From assembly GCF_030445035.2 (NCBI RefSeq), contig NC_080694.1:71749147-71813146 (forward strand): a stretch of DNA of 64,000 nucleotides, in the 5' to 3' direction. The position numbers and the translations under genes are program-made. This DNA is from Dasypus novemcinctus (Eukaryota; Chordata; Mammalia; Cingulata; Dasypodidae). A model generated the notes under the pieces. It worked only from the letters and a program-made list of their open reading frames with translations, was not told where the DNA came from and ran no database searches. Positions within the stretch are counted from its first letter, which is position 1, and the number at the start of each line of letters is the position of its first letter. This document shows, one piece after another, positions 1 to 14,460 of this stretch.

Positions 1-2990
<2,990 letters not shown>

Positions 2991-3002
2991 TTGAGAACCT
3001 TA

Positions 3003-3375
3003 TTTTTTTTTTTTTAAAGATTTATTTATTTATTTAATTCCCCCCCTCCCCTGGTTGTCTGTTCTTGGTGGCTATTTGCTGCGTCTTGTTTCTTTGTCCG
3101 CTTCTGTTGTCGTCAGCGGCACGGGAATTGTGGGCGGCGCCATTCCTGGGCAGGCTGCACTTTCTTTTCACGCTGGGCGGCTTTCCTCACGGGCGCACTC
3201 CTTGCGCGTGGGGCTCTCCCACACGGGGGACACCCTTGCGTGGCACGGCACTCCTTGCGCGCATCAGCACTGCGCGTGGCCAGCTCCACACGGGTCAAGG
3301 AGGCCCGGGGTTTGAACCGCGGACCTCCCATGTGGTAGACGGACGCCCTAACCACTGGGCCAAAGTCCGTTTCCC
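3003..3375 (-). mobile_element. DAS-III-like tRNA-derived SINE
   Basis: On the minus strand the element starts with a tRNA-like head: A box (complement of 3344-3358) and B box GGTTCAAACC (complement of 3307-3319). It ends in a (AAAT)n plus AATCTTTA-poly(A) tail at 3003-3050. It is flanked by a 12-13 bp target-site duplication, ttgagaacctta, at 2991-3002 and 3376-3387. It is GC-rich with many CpGs, unlike the host L1, so it is young. The family assignment to armadillo DAS-III is from memory of that family. Confidence 0.9.
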
Positions 3376-6300
3376 TTGAGAACCTTATATTGAGTGAAGC
3401 AACCCAGGCATTGACAGGCAAATTCTACATGACCTCAATGATATAAAAGAAGTAAACCAAGCTGCCTCAGAGAGGAAGAGACTGAATGATAGGCTTAAAG
3501 GAATTTGGGGGGTAGAGGAAGGAGGCAAGCTGACACCTACATGGGTGAAATCTATGATAAGCTGGAAGTAAGTATTTGTACAAGGATGGTATAAAATGGG
3601 GTTATAGGGATACCTTTGGGTGGGACTTTGCAGGCTTTGGGGGGGGGGAGTTGGAATGGAAGGGTGGGAAATATTGCCCAAGAAATTGGGGGGAAGGTGG
3701 AGGAACATATGAACATAGGAGATTATCAGGTATTGGGTTGAGAATATAATGTTGAGAAAACTTTTTCAAAAATATAAGGAAGGTTACCTATTCAAGATGC
3801 CTAAAGTGGAGAATCAAACACAGGACAGGCTTCTAGGGAGTGTGTGAGTGCTCATTTTGTCATAATGGGTTATATCATTGGATGGAGAACCATATAATGA
3901 GAGTGAAAGTATACCCACATCCTGGGGAGGGCTGATGATTTCACATAGAGGGAATTGTATCTCTCTAGAGAAATGATGGCTCCCAATGCGTTACAGCAGT
4001 CGAGCATGTCAAGCCCTCAACATTGTTGCAAGTATCTCTGAACATGTCCCTTCAAGCAATGAAAATTGATTGTCACTGTGGGCCTTGAGGGAAGGGGGGA
4101 ATAGGTATTGAATAGATGGAATCAGTGTAACTGTGGGACAATGGAAATGTTCCACAAGTTTAAGCATGGATGTATATAGGACATGTTAAATTACACCAAA
4201 AATGTATAGGGGCCTATAGGTTAAAATGTAAATCATAATGTAAAACATAAGATAACTAAAAATTTAGAAAATTGTATAGTCTTAAATATAAACCACAATG
4301 TAAAGCCAAGTGTTACCTTGTTTGAAAACTATTATCTCAATATCTGTACATCAGTTTCAGTGAATGAAATATGAGCATGTAAAAAGATTATTGCTGTGGA
4401 AGGGAAAAGGGTTTTATGTTGGATATGTGGGAGTACCATGTATTGTATATATGAATTACTGTGATCTAAAACTTTTGTGAAGACAAGTTTAATAATTAGG
4501 AAAAGAAAAAGAAAAAAATAGTACTTAGACACTGAGGAAAAGATGGAAGAAGTTGCCTTTCCAATTTACATATGGGGCAACACTTACTGCACTGATGAAA
4601 GGCAAAACATCAAAAACAAAGCTTTTGCATTTTAAATTTTTTGATACCTCAATTTATTTTACCTTAATTTTCCTAAATTAATATGTTTTCTATGTCTAAT
4701 AACCTCTAAATTCATCCCTATATTTCATTTTACTATTAATGGAACCTGACAATATATTGGGTTTCATTTTCGAAGAAGTTTCAGATCACAGATTTTCAAC
4801 AATGGCAAAGGAGGAATACTGGTGTGGGATGTTATTGACAGGGGACACATGGTTGGTTGGCAGGGTGTTCTCCAGGGCATATATCCATGGTACATAAAAA
4901 TATTTGGATATTTTCATGGTGGTTACAATTAAAAACAACAACTGAGGGAGTGCTGAGTTCATAACCAGGGGAACTCTATCTCAGTCCCTAAAGGAACAGC
5001 AACAATCCCCCAAGTGCAATGGCAAAGACCAAAAAGAAGTAAGGTTCAACAATGAGCCCTTGATACTAATGACTATGCTTGAAAGCCTGCGCACCTGAAA
5101 TAAGAACAAGGCCTAGAGCTGCAGGGTGTCTAAGAGTTACCTCCTGAGAGCCTCTGTGTTGCTCAAATGTGGACAGTCTCAAAGCCAAACTCAGCATGAA
5201 AATGCATTGCCTTCCCCCCAGTGTGGGACATGACTCCTGGGATGAGCCTCCCTGGCATCGAGGGATTACTACCAAGTACCAGCTGATGATTTAACTAGAA
5301 AATGAGCTTGAATAAAAGGGTCAACTCAGACCAGCAGAATATCTCAGCCTACATATAATATCAGTAGTTAAAAATGCTTTTTGACCTGAATGAAAAGGGG
5401 AAATGGAAAGGACAAATGAGTTTATATGGCTTTGAGTCTCCAAAATGAGTTGGGAGGTTATCAGAGGGGTTGCCCTTACACACACCTCAGCAGAGCCCCA
5501 GAGACCGATAAAGTAGATACAACCCCAGGTATTGGTTCTGCTGAGGGTTACAGAGACCCACATGTTCTATGGTCATGGCAGATGGAGTTCAGTGCCATAT
5601 CAGTTGGCCCTACTTTGGAGTTTGTGGTTCTGTGTGATGGAGCTGGACTCAGATGTGATCTTTGTCACAAGCCTCCCCTGTTACTTTACCGGGCCTGTGG
5701 TTGGTGCTTGGGTTTAGTGTATACCCAGGGGACCTGAATCTCTGGACTGTCCATGTGATAGCCAGACCCTGATTCTCAGCAGACTAGCAACTCCTACATC
5801 TGATTTATTAGACTTACCCCACTCAGCTAAAATGGAGTTGAAGAAGGTCAAGCACCACACCAGAGAGCCAAGAGTGCCTACAACTGAAGGCAAAAGGATT
5901 GCATCCAGCATCCATGTGGAATCTAAGCCCCCCCTTGATATAGATGTGAAGTGGATACAACCATTCCAGGGTCCACAGGAAGGAGGAATAGAGTATGGAT
6001 TAGAGTGAACTTACTGATATTCTATTCATGAACTATTGTGATTAGTAATCGAAGAAAATGTAGCATTGATTTGGAGAAAGTGGCCATGGTAGCTGCTGAG
6101 GGTAGGGAATGGGAAGAAGAGACGTGATGTGGGGGCATTTTCAGGACTTGGAGCTGTCCTGGGTGGTACTGCAGGGACAGTTACCAGACATTGTATGCCC
6201 TCCCATGGCCCACTGGGTGGACTGGAGAAGAGTGTAAATTATAATGTGGACCGTTGACCATGTGATGCAGCATTGCTCAGAGATGTGTTCACCAAGTGCA

Positions 6301-6415
6301 ATGAATGTCCCATGATGATAGAGGAGGTTGTTGTTATGGGAGGAGTGGGGTGAGGGTGGTGGGGGGTATATGGGAACCTCATATTTTTTAATGTAATATT
6401 AAAAAAAATAAATAA
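3376..6415 (+). other. Long 3' UTR of L1 copy 1
   Basis: No protein domain is recognised. It has three parts: a module to ~4560 whose end (4215-4510) resembles an L1 3' terminus; a ~1.4 kb middle segment (about 4780-6180) shared with the other L1 copies in the window; and a terminal module (6180-6415) with the G-rich tract and TATGGGAACCTCATAT-type ending typical of this lineage. An antisense frame (5714-5911, minus) matches those of six other copies. Confidence 0.75.
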
Positions 6416-8882
6416 AGACCTAAAAATGTGTTTACTTCAAAGATAGTAGTGATTTAGATATTATTTGGGTTTCTTTGATATTACTTACTAATATAAATCA
6501 AAAAGAAATTATTTATATAGCAAATGCTGATTAAAACTAAAGGAGAGTGTTCAGAAAGAAAAATAAATTCAGCTAATCTCATGAGCTAGAAAGGAGCCTC
6601 AATACCAGGGCCACAACTTCTAACAGGGATGCCTCTGGAATACTGGGTCCTTTCCAAACTTCCTTGTCTCAGGACAGTATTTACAACCAAAAACAATGGA
6701 ACAAGCTGCTCAGCCCTCCCTGCTTAAAAGTCCAGGTTCTGAACAGGCTAGATGGGTCCTAAGCTGGTATTTAGCTATAGTGAGGAAAAGGGGCACCAGC
6801 ACTCAGTGCTCAGATCCACCTGTTGTGTGGAGTGAGGACAAGAGTAGAAGATGGAATTAGACAGCAGGTTCAAGGAGCTCAGCCTTTCCTCCTGCACCTT
6901 CAGGGCTCAGTGAACTGTCAGAGCTGGGGCAGAGGAAAGTGCACCAAAGGTTCCTGGAGCCAAACTCCATAGTCTGAGGATCAAGTAGTCAGGAACTTCT
7001 CACTATCACCAGTGGTTCAGGAAAGTACTGAGTAACTTTATATATTAAAATGTTCTAAAACACACATTTTTTTGTGCTTTGAAGATTCAACTATTTTGAA
7101 AACTGTATATTTTCATAACATAAGCTATAATGAAAAATGACTTTTTGGTTAGCAGGAAGAAAATAGCTAAAATCAAATAAATCAAATATTTTTATTGGTT
7201 ATTGCTGGGTTGTATGCATATAAGTGAATTAAATGTGAATTTTTACTTTTCTGTACTTCATAAATTTTATTTAAATTTAAGTAAAAATGCCCACAATTAA
7301 ATATTTTAACTATTTTTATTATACCTGAGCTACATTTTATTGAAGAAACCTTCAAAATGGAGATAGGAAAAAAATCCTGACTAATATGATTTTTCATAGT
7401 AGAAAAACTAATAAGAAACATTAGTTTCTTATTAGAAACTAATAAGATACATTAGTAGAGAAACTACTAATGTTTCATTGGGATCATATCAAACTTATTT
7501 ATAAAGTTATTTTAAAAACCAAATGTGCAATGCTATACAAACTTGTCTAACTTACTTTAATACTTAAATAATTTACTCATGTCCTTCTGGATTGCTAAAC
7601 ATATTAGTAATTAACTTTTCTATTGTGTGGACATAATTCCTGCTTATTCCTGTGATATAATAAACTAGTCAGTTTTATTTGCATGTTTAGGTTTGTTTCC
7701 TTTGTTAATTTCTGTGTGTATATGTAAATTAAAATAACAAAGTATTATGCATAATGGAATGGGCTATACCATCTTTTTTGGTTTTGTTTTGTTTATTTTT
7801 TTAACATCGTTGGTAAAATATGGACGTTGGGCACAGCACACCCCTGGGTCATTACTGAGCATCAGTACCAACCCCTGATAGAGGAGATCGGACCAGACAT
7901 ATGATATTCAGGGAGGTATTCACATCACTTCATTTGAGCATAATATTCAGGTAAAACATGGTAGAAGTCAAAGTTCTCCAGTCTTATTACACCTGAGTTA
8001 TGACCCCTCAACTAAACTTCCCAGTTGAGTGCTGAATGGGCACATCCTGAGAACCAGATGCTCAAATCCAGTGCAATCCAAAATTGGTGTCTGGAGCTAC
8101 TGGAGGTGTTTCTCTTAAGAGAACGTCTGTGGATGATCTCGAATATATTTGGCCAGGATTCATCTGCACGAATGTAATATTTTTTTAAGTATACAACAAT
8201 CCTGAAAACGATTTATGTAATTATTTTAGTTTAGGTTTCTCCTTCCAACCTGAGTTTTATTATTATTTCTTTCCTTTTAAAACACTTCCACACATGGAAC
8301 TCAGATAATAATTTCCCATATTTTACTTATAATATTCTATAACAAGTACTTCTGCATTTAAGTTCTGCCTCTTTTATTTTCTGCCCATTTACATATTGTG
8401 ATATCTGCAAGTCAAAAAAATAAATTTTTGACTCCATATTGAATACCAATAAGCAAAGTTGAAAAAATTTATTATAACATTAGGAAATTAGAAGTCATGT
8501 GGGACAGATATATGTGGGAAAAGGTCAGAACTCAAAAGTGCACCCAAGGGACTAGAAAATGCCTGAGAGAGCAGAGTGAGAATTTTCTGTGTATCTGGTA
8601 TAGAACATGGAAATTTATACTCTGAACATTGACTAAAATATTTTGCAAAATCAGTCTACTGTTGGGTTAACCTTTTAAAATTCTTCAGAAACCAACCTCC
8701 TTCCAGAATTTGGCAGTCAGAACTCTGGCTCCGAGAACAGAGATGTCTCCAAAATTACAGTCTCTGTTATTAAAGTAATTGTTAGAACTGTTTGATGAGT
8801 GTGCAGTTTTGGGTTTTTTCTTTGTTTGCTCTTGGGTTAATGTGCATCATATTTGCACAATATTCAAGAGACTACCCATGGC
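6416..8882. other. Unassigned AT-rich DNA downstream of the OR gene
   Basis: No gene, RNA or confident repeat was recognised here apart from the hairpin cluster at 7408-7474. The block 7800-8180 is less AT-rich and may be an old unclassified repeat. The 3' UTR of the minus-strand OR gene should lie in the upper part. A minus-strand AATAAA (TTTATT at 8468-8473), about 410 bp past the OR stop, is a possible poly(A) signal, but such hexamers are common in AT-rich DNA. Confidence 0.4.
7408..7474. repeat. Cluster of overlapping perfect inverted repeats
   Basis: A perfect hairpin with 12-bp arms (ctaataagaaac / gtttcttattag) and a 4-nt loop occupies 7408-7435. It is followed by a 9-bp hairpin (acattagta / tactaatgt) with a 7-nt loop. 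An 11-bp outer pair (gaaacattagt / actaatgtttc) encloses both loops. It is not part of a repeat I can name. Confidence 0.7.
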
Positions 8883-9833
8883 TCAGAGCCTTTTCCTTCC
8901 CAGAATTCTCCAGAGGGCTGCCTTGACTTCCTTGTTCCGTAAACTGTAGATGATGGGGTTGAGCATGGATGTCAGCACTGTATAGAAGAGGGCAAGGATT
9001 TTGTCCATGCCTGGAGAACGGCTGGCCTTGGGACTCAGGTAGGTGATGGATGCTGAGCCATAGAAGAGCGTCACTACCAGCAGGTGGGAGGAGCAGGTGG
9101 AAAGAGCTTTATGGCGGCCTTCAGGTGAGGGCATGACCAGCACAGCAGCTAGAATTCTGCCATAGGAAGCAATGATCAGCAAAAATGGGCTGGATATGCA
9201 AAGGACAGCCACGACAAAGACCGCAGCCTCATTATGGGATGTATCCCCACAGGCCAGTGCCAGGATGGGTGGGAGGTCACAGAAGAAGTGGTTTATCTCA
9301 CAGGGGCCACAGAAGTCCAAGGAGAAAATATAGTTGGTCTGGCCCAAGCCCACCAGGCATCCCACCCCCCAAGAAACTCCCGCCAGTTGGACACACACCC
9401 CACGACTCATTCGTGTTGCATAGTGGAGTGGGGCGCAGATGGCCAAATAGCGGTCAAAAGCCATGGCTGCCAGAAGGCAGCACTCACTAGCAGCAAAAAA
9501 CGTGAAGAAGAACATCTGCGTGGCGCAGCCCTGTCGAGAGATCCCTCGGGCCTCGCTCACGAGGCTCTGCAGCATCTTGGGGGTGACAGAACAAGTGTAG
9601 CCGATCTCCAAGAGGGACAAGTTGGCCAGGAAGAAGTACATGGGCGTGTGAAGGCCAGGGCTGCTCCAGATGGCGAGGGCCACAAGAGTGTTGCCCGTCA
9701 ATGATATCAGGAATAGAAGCAGGATGAGGGTGAAGAAGAGGGAGCCCTGCTCAGGGAGCTCAGAGAACGGGGCAAAGGCAAAGCGCTGCACCGACATGCT
9801 GTTCTCCTGCCACAAGGAGCAGTTGAGGCTCAT
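8883..9833 (-). CDS. Olfactory receptor, OR family 10-like, intact
   Basis: This 316-residue seven-transmembrane odorant receptor would couple to the olfactory G protein in sensory neuron cilia. It has a typical OR length and one uninterrupted exon. Visible hallmarks: N-glycosylation site NCS at residue 4; GN at 47-48 in TM1; LHTPMYFFLANLS at 61-73; MAFDRYLAIC at 124-133 (the usual MAYDRYVAIC); Cys103 and Cys185 for the extracellular disulfide; SY at 223-224; KALSTCSSHL at 242-251; and NPIIYSLRN at 292-300. The normal PMLNP of TM7 reads SMLNP. The SECCLLAAMAFDRY stretch and the HTPMYFFLANLSLLEIGYT region fit class II family 10; I cannot fix the subfamily. The start is chosen because ATG 9831-9833 follows a splice acceptor by three bases; M13 is an alternative. 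Two other OR loci on the same strand are pseudogenes. Confidence 0.93.
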   Translation of the reverse strand: MSLNCSLWQENSMSVQRFAFAPFSELPEQGSLFFTLILLLFLISLTGNTLVALAIWSSPGLHTPMYFFLANLSLLEIGYTCSVTPKMLQSLVSEARGISRQGCATQMFFFTFFAASECCLLAAMAFDRYLAICAPLHYATRMSRGVCVQLAGVSWGVGCLVGLGQTNYIFSLDFCGPCEINHFFCDLPPILALACGDTSHNEAAVFVVAVLCISSPFLLIIASYGRILAAVLVMPSPEGRHKALSTCSSHLLVVTLFYGSASITYLSPKASRSPGMDKILALFYTVLTSMLNPIIYSLRNKEVKAALWRILGRKRL

Positions 9834-9836
9834 GGC

Positions 9837-9860
9837 CTGGAAGAGAGGAGGGTGTCATCA
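9837..9860 (-). other. Predicted 3' splice acceptor of the OR coding exon
   Basis: Read on the minus strand, a pyrimidine tract (ccctcctctcttcc) is followed by AG, and the exon would begin gccATG, a Kozak-like context. Mammalian OR genes commonly have one or more upstream non-coding exons spliced to a single coding exon, and this site fits. The upstream exon and promoter were not identified. Confidence 0.6.
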
Positions 9861-9869
9861 TCCCAGGTG

Positions 9870-11990
9870 ATGGGAAGATTGTTTTCACAGCTTTAAAGAG
9901 CTCTGGTATGTCAGAAAGGTGATGAGGCCCACGATTCCTTACCTAGTTCAAAATCAGAAGCCCTAAAATGATGCTCAACCTCTTATGTCTTTCTAAACCC
10001 AATCCTCTTCAATTTTAACTATACCAACTGATGGTGTACAAAATATACTTAGCCCCCTGGCATGCAATGAAAGAAAAATGTTATTTCACCTCCATTCTCT
10101 CTTCCTTTAAGACTTTTTTGAATACTTTCGAATAAATGTTTCCTATAGTTCTCATATATATGCATTTATATGCCACTGGCATTTCTTTCATTTTTTCCTC
10201 TTTCTTAGGTGCTGGGGTATACTAATGAACAAAATACCTTATTCCTTGCTATGGAGCATACACTTTAGTTAAGAAAAGTAGAAATTAACCATTCAATACT
10301 CTAATGAGTAGTGCAGTGCCAAGAATTAAAACCAGAGTCTGTGCTGACCAGTTCAGATTGTGTGGTCAGCGAGGGCTCTTAAGGACAAGTGCAGAAGCTG
10401 ATGTGTGGATGACTAGAAGTGGTGCAGTCTTACTGAGTTAACTCCATATCGTAGCATCTCTTTACCTCCAATATTCTCCTCTGCCATCGTTTCTCCACCT
10501 AAGTCTTCTCTACTAAATGGACATTACAACTGCCTTCAAGTTAAGGTTCAAACCTCATGTAATTCATGAACATCTGTGCATCAGGCCACTGACTTTCTGG
10601 AGCCTTAGTTCCCACCCTTACCCAAACGGACCTGGTCACAGTCAAAGCAAACTACTTGCCCCTTTTAGGGCATGCCTTGCTTACACTGATTTCCTTTTCA
10701 TTACAGTCCTTTTCCTGTGGGGGCTTGAGATTTGCTTCCCTGATGGTCCACAAGATTTACACAACCAACAAACATTCCCTGTCTCCTCTCCAGAAATCCC
10801 TCCCCCTTTCTGTGACCCTGTCACTGCTAAGACAGCACTTGCTCCACTCTGATGAAAATTACTTGCTAATTTTTTCCTGGGATTAGATTTAGGCACAAGG
10901 GGTCAGAATCTTTTTATATTTAACTTTATGCCACCATCCTTAAGAATTAACAAGGTCTTATGTAACTAACAAAAGTTCTAATGCTAAACTTTACTCCAGC
11001 CTCCTGTCTATTTGGCCAGTTTGTGAAGACTTTATTTCCTGAAGTCAATTAAAATAAATCTGATCTCCTCAAATAGGACAGTTATTTTGTCTCTACCCAA
11101 GGATTATCAAAACTGACAAAAAAATTTTCCTTTTCATTGTGGAATGTATCACAGTTTGGATTGTTCTTTTTGAAATATAATTAACCAGAAGTCTAAACAA
11201 TCTTCTTTGCTCTGGACAGGATTTCACCTCCACTGCTGTGTCCTCTTTCTGCCCATTAGAGTAAACTGAGGTCATGTTATTATATAGTGTCAGGCAAGAT
11301 CCAAGACTGTTCACTCATTGTGCAAATCACCAATCTAAATGGTTCAGCACTTCCAGATAAATTACTATGAGTGTTCAACCTGGCCTGGAACGTTTGTATT
11401 TGTGTGGTTTTAGTCGACTCTGCAGGAAGCATGTCACATACAGCCATGTAAGTATTTAACAGTATTACCTTACCTGTTTTTAGGCTCTGCCTGTCATAAA
11501 ATATTTTTGAAATTTAGGGAATTCTGATTTAATCATAGATTTGTCAATAATGAAGTATTTTTAAAAAATAATTTAAAAATATCAAATATCTTCCAAGATA
11601 ATATATCTAAGATCCACTCATTTTAGTTGTGATTAAACAGTCAAACATTCACTGAACAGTAATCTATAACTACCAGGAAGAAGGCAGAGCAGAAGTTTAA
11701 GTTATGGGTAAGAATTGAGGCTAGAACTGATCAAGAGATCAGACAGAAAACTAGCAAGGGGTAGAAATGGGATACAAAACACTTTTGCAATTTTCAAAAC
11801 TTTCTTTAAGCTGGAATTTTAAAGCAAAAATATGTTCTCTGAAGTTCCTAATTATTATGAATAAACAAACATACTGGGTGCATTCACTAAAAGATGTGTC
11901 TGAAAATGTCCATTCTTATGAATGCTCATACAAGTGTCCACCCACAAACAAACACACCTCCATATGGATATTTCTGGAGATATTTTATAT
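9870..11990. other. Unassigned DNA upstream of the OR gene
   Basis: It presumably contains the upstream non-coding exon(s) and promoter of the minus-strand OR gene, but I cannot place them. The block 10200-10340 weakly resembles an ancient mammal-wide repeat also seen near 25690. The short ORFs at 10517-10896 on both strands overlap each other and have no recognisable domain. Confidence 0.35.
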
Positions 11991-12165
11991 GGGTTCAAAT
12001 CCTGGTAAAGTCATCTAACACATGTGGCAAATTTAAGACTTACCTAAACTGTCTGTTCCTCAGATTACCCAATTATACAAGGAGATTTTAATCGTAACTC
12101 CTTCATGGAGGTGCTATGAGGGTTAGGTAGTTAACACACGCACTTAGAACAGTGTTAAATGGTTA
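11991..12165 (+). repeat. MIR SINE fossil
   Basis: It follows the MIR consensus order: a gggttcaaatcctgg B-box-like start, a central cctcagattaccc-type core, and the cacttagaacagtgttaaatgg-type 3' part. It is heavily diverged, as expected of an ancient mammal-wide tRNA-derived SINE. Confidence 0.75.
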
Positions 12166-14384
12166 CTATATGCAGATGCAGCTGTGTCCATGTGTATGTG
12201 CAAGTACACAGGCATTGCTGCAATAAACTTACATTCATTTATGCCCCCTTTGGATACGTTTGCCTCCTGATCCCCATTCCTGCCTATTCACCATCTTTCT
12301 CTCTGTTTCATAGTTTTGTATTCGTGTACTATCATGAAGAGGGGAAGGCACAGAAGACACACATACAGCAAACAAGTACCCAAAGGTCACCTGGATATAA
12401 TATCCCTGGAAAAAATTGTTATGTACTGTAGAAAAATTAGTAGATTCATGTTGAATCTACTAATCTGAGTATCAACTGAGCTATGTAAAAGTTCAAAATG
12501 TTAAGCATAGAGACGCCAACCGGTTCAAAACTCACTTAAATGTGACACAGCAACTCTGTATGAATTCATGGGTCCTCAAAGCTTTGGCACTTGAAAAAAA
12601 TTTCTTGCAAATATAGGAGACTCTTCTATATCATTTACACTTATATGAAAGCACTTATAAACATTGTCCTTGCAATTTATCCATTTTAATATTCATCTTT
12701 CCCTTGAGTTAACACAGCTCAGTAAGTCTCAGGCAAAGAAAGCAGAAATACAGAAATAATGGCTTACTTATCTTTGTTATTATTAAAAATATTTTCTTAA
12801 ATATTGACTCCTCTTCGTAGCTCATGAACTTGCATAGAGAGCTCCAGGTGTAGAGAGGCTGGCATCCAAGCTATGAGTTAAGTTTGCAAATATTTACCTT
12901 ACCCATGATATCTTCATGCTTTTGGGATAAATTGCAGCTTTCTCTGTGGTGCTGACATGAGGACATGTAGCAGAGCCCAAAAGGCCTGACCCTTTCTTAA
13001 CTAGTGTCCTCATTACTATTTCCTTTAGTGAATACCGTTGTCCATTTAGACTCTAAAGGAAAATGCAAATGGCTGTGCAGGGGACAGGGTCAGGGATGCT
13101 GGGGAATGGGAGGAGCCTACGGCGGGGGCTGGGCGGGGCTGATCGACAGAGGCCAGGGCCGGGGTCAGTCGTTTCATATTTGTAGGACTCACAGGATGAG
13201 AAAACAGAGTCACCTGTGTAAGAACATTCCAAGACCTCAGGAAGTTTAATGAACACAAATGGAAAAATAGGGTTCAGAGTTAGTAAAGATCTATATTTTT
13301 AAATATTTAACCTAAAAAAGATTGGTATTCTGTCCATCAATAAATAATAAATCATATAAATATGAATTTATAGGAGTCACTGGAGGAAAAAGTACAATTA
13401 AGTTCTTTCATCCTTCCCTAAGTGCCACTTGGAATATTACTAAACTACTATGGATAATTTGAGTTTTTATTATGCTTTCTAGTGATCTGTGAATGCCCTC
13501 ATCTATGTAACTTCGGTTGGGAACCTGAGGTCTGCGTCAAAGAGAATGGCTTTGGTTCAGCCCATGAACCTGCGTTGACACACTGAAGGGCATTAGACAC
13601 TCAAGGCAGGTGTCAGGGATCTACCGACAGGAGGTGGCAGGCAGTGTAGCAAACTGGCAGTGTAACGCTGCTCTTTCACCTACCACATCTTCTTGACAAA
13701 CTTTCTGGTAAAGGAAGTTTAATGTAGCCCTTCCTATTTCTCCTGTTGGGTTGTTTTGTGTTACAAATGTACACATTGTAGAAGCAAACGAGGAATGAAA
13801 AGTGCAACACAACCGTGAAAACGCAGCTTATCTGTGACAATCTTACTTGCCCTTCAAAGCCTCACATTGACAAGCTCATAGGAAACTGCACAGGGTATTC
13901 TATTACTATCAATCCACAAAATAGCAGATGGTAAATATCAGTAGTCAAGTCTTTCTAACTGCTCACATGCATATCTGAAGAAATGGAAATTTCTTACCAA
14001 TGATTAATTATAATGTAAATTCCTACTCAAGGTTTTAAAAGATGAGTTGGCTGCTGAGCATGGCAAGGTTCTGAAGATTTTAGTCCTGAGATGGACTTTT
14101 GGTGATCGCTGGAAGAATAAAAGAAATTGAGAAGGGAGATAAGATACTTTTAAATTCCAAGTGGTTTGGAGTTACCTGCCACTGTACCAGGCAAATATAC
14201 AAAGCAAGCACATTTTATATATTTCTTCGGGGGAAGTGGGGGAACCCAGCAAGGTGATGTATTTTGGGTCATCTCCACATAATTGGAAATGTCCTTGTAC
14301 TGGTTCAGTCTATTGTTTATCTGTTTTTCATAGTTAAAAGTTTATTTGTTTTCTAAGAACTGTAGGAAAATATGTGATGTATTT
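12166..14384. other. Unassigned DNA with a short hairpin and a GC-rich island
   Basis: No gene was recognised. It holds a perfect 13-bp hairpin at 12436-12464 and a GC-rich block at 13075-13170. That block contains a GC box (gggcggggc at 13131-13139), with an octamer ATGCAAAT at 13063-13070 just before it. Short overlapping ORFs on both strands around 13004-13258 follow from the GC-rich composition and show no domain. Confidence 0.4.
12436..12464. repeat. Perfect 13-bp inverted repeat with 3-nt loop
   Basis: Arms attagtagattca and tgaatctactaat are separated by tgt. The stem is AT-rich and too short for a miRNA precursor. No transposon ends are recognised around it. Confidence 0.8.
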
Positions 14385-14460
14385 AGAAGTGAATATGAAA
14401 CACTAAGTACAGTGCCAGACATACAAGAAACACTCCATAACTGTTAACCTTCATTATTAT
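14385..14460 (+). repeat. MIR 3'-part fossil
   Basis: The stretch containing aagtacagtgccagacat and an aaacactccataactgtta ending resembles the MIR 3' region (gtgcctggcacatagta ... caataaatgtta). It is short and diverged. Confidence 0.5.
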
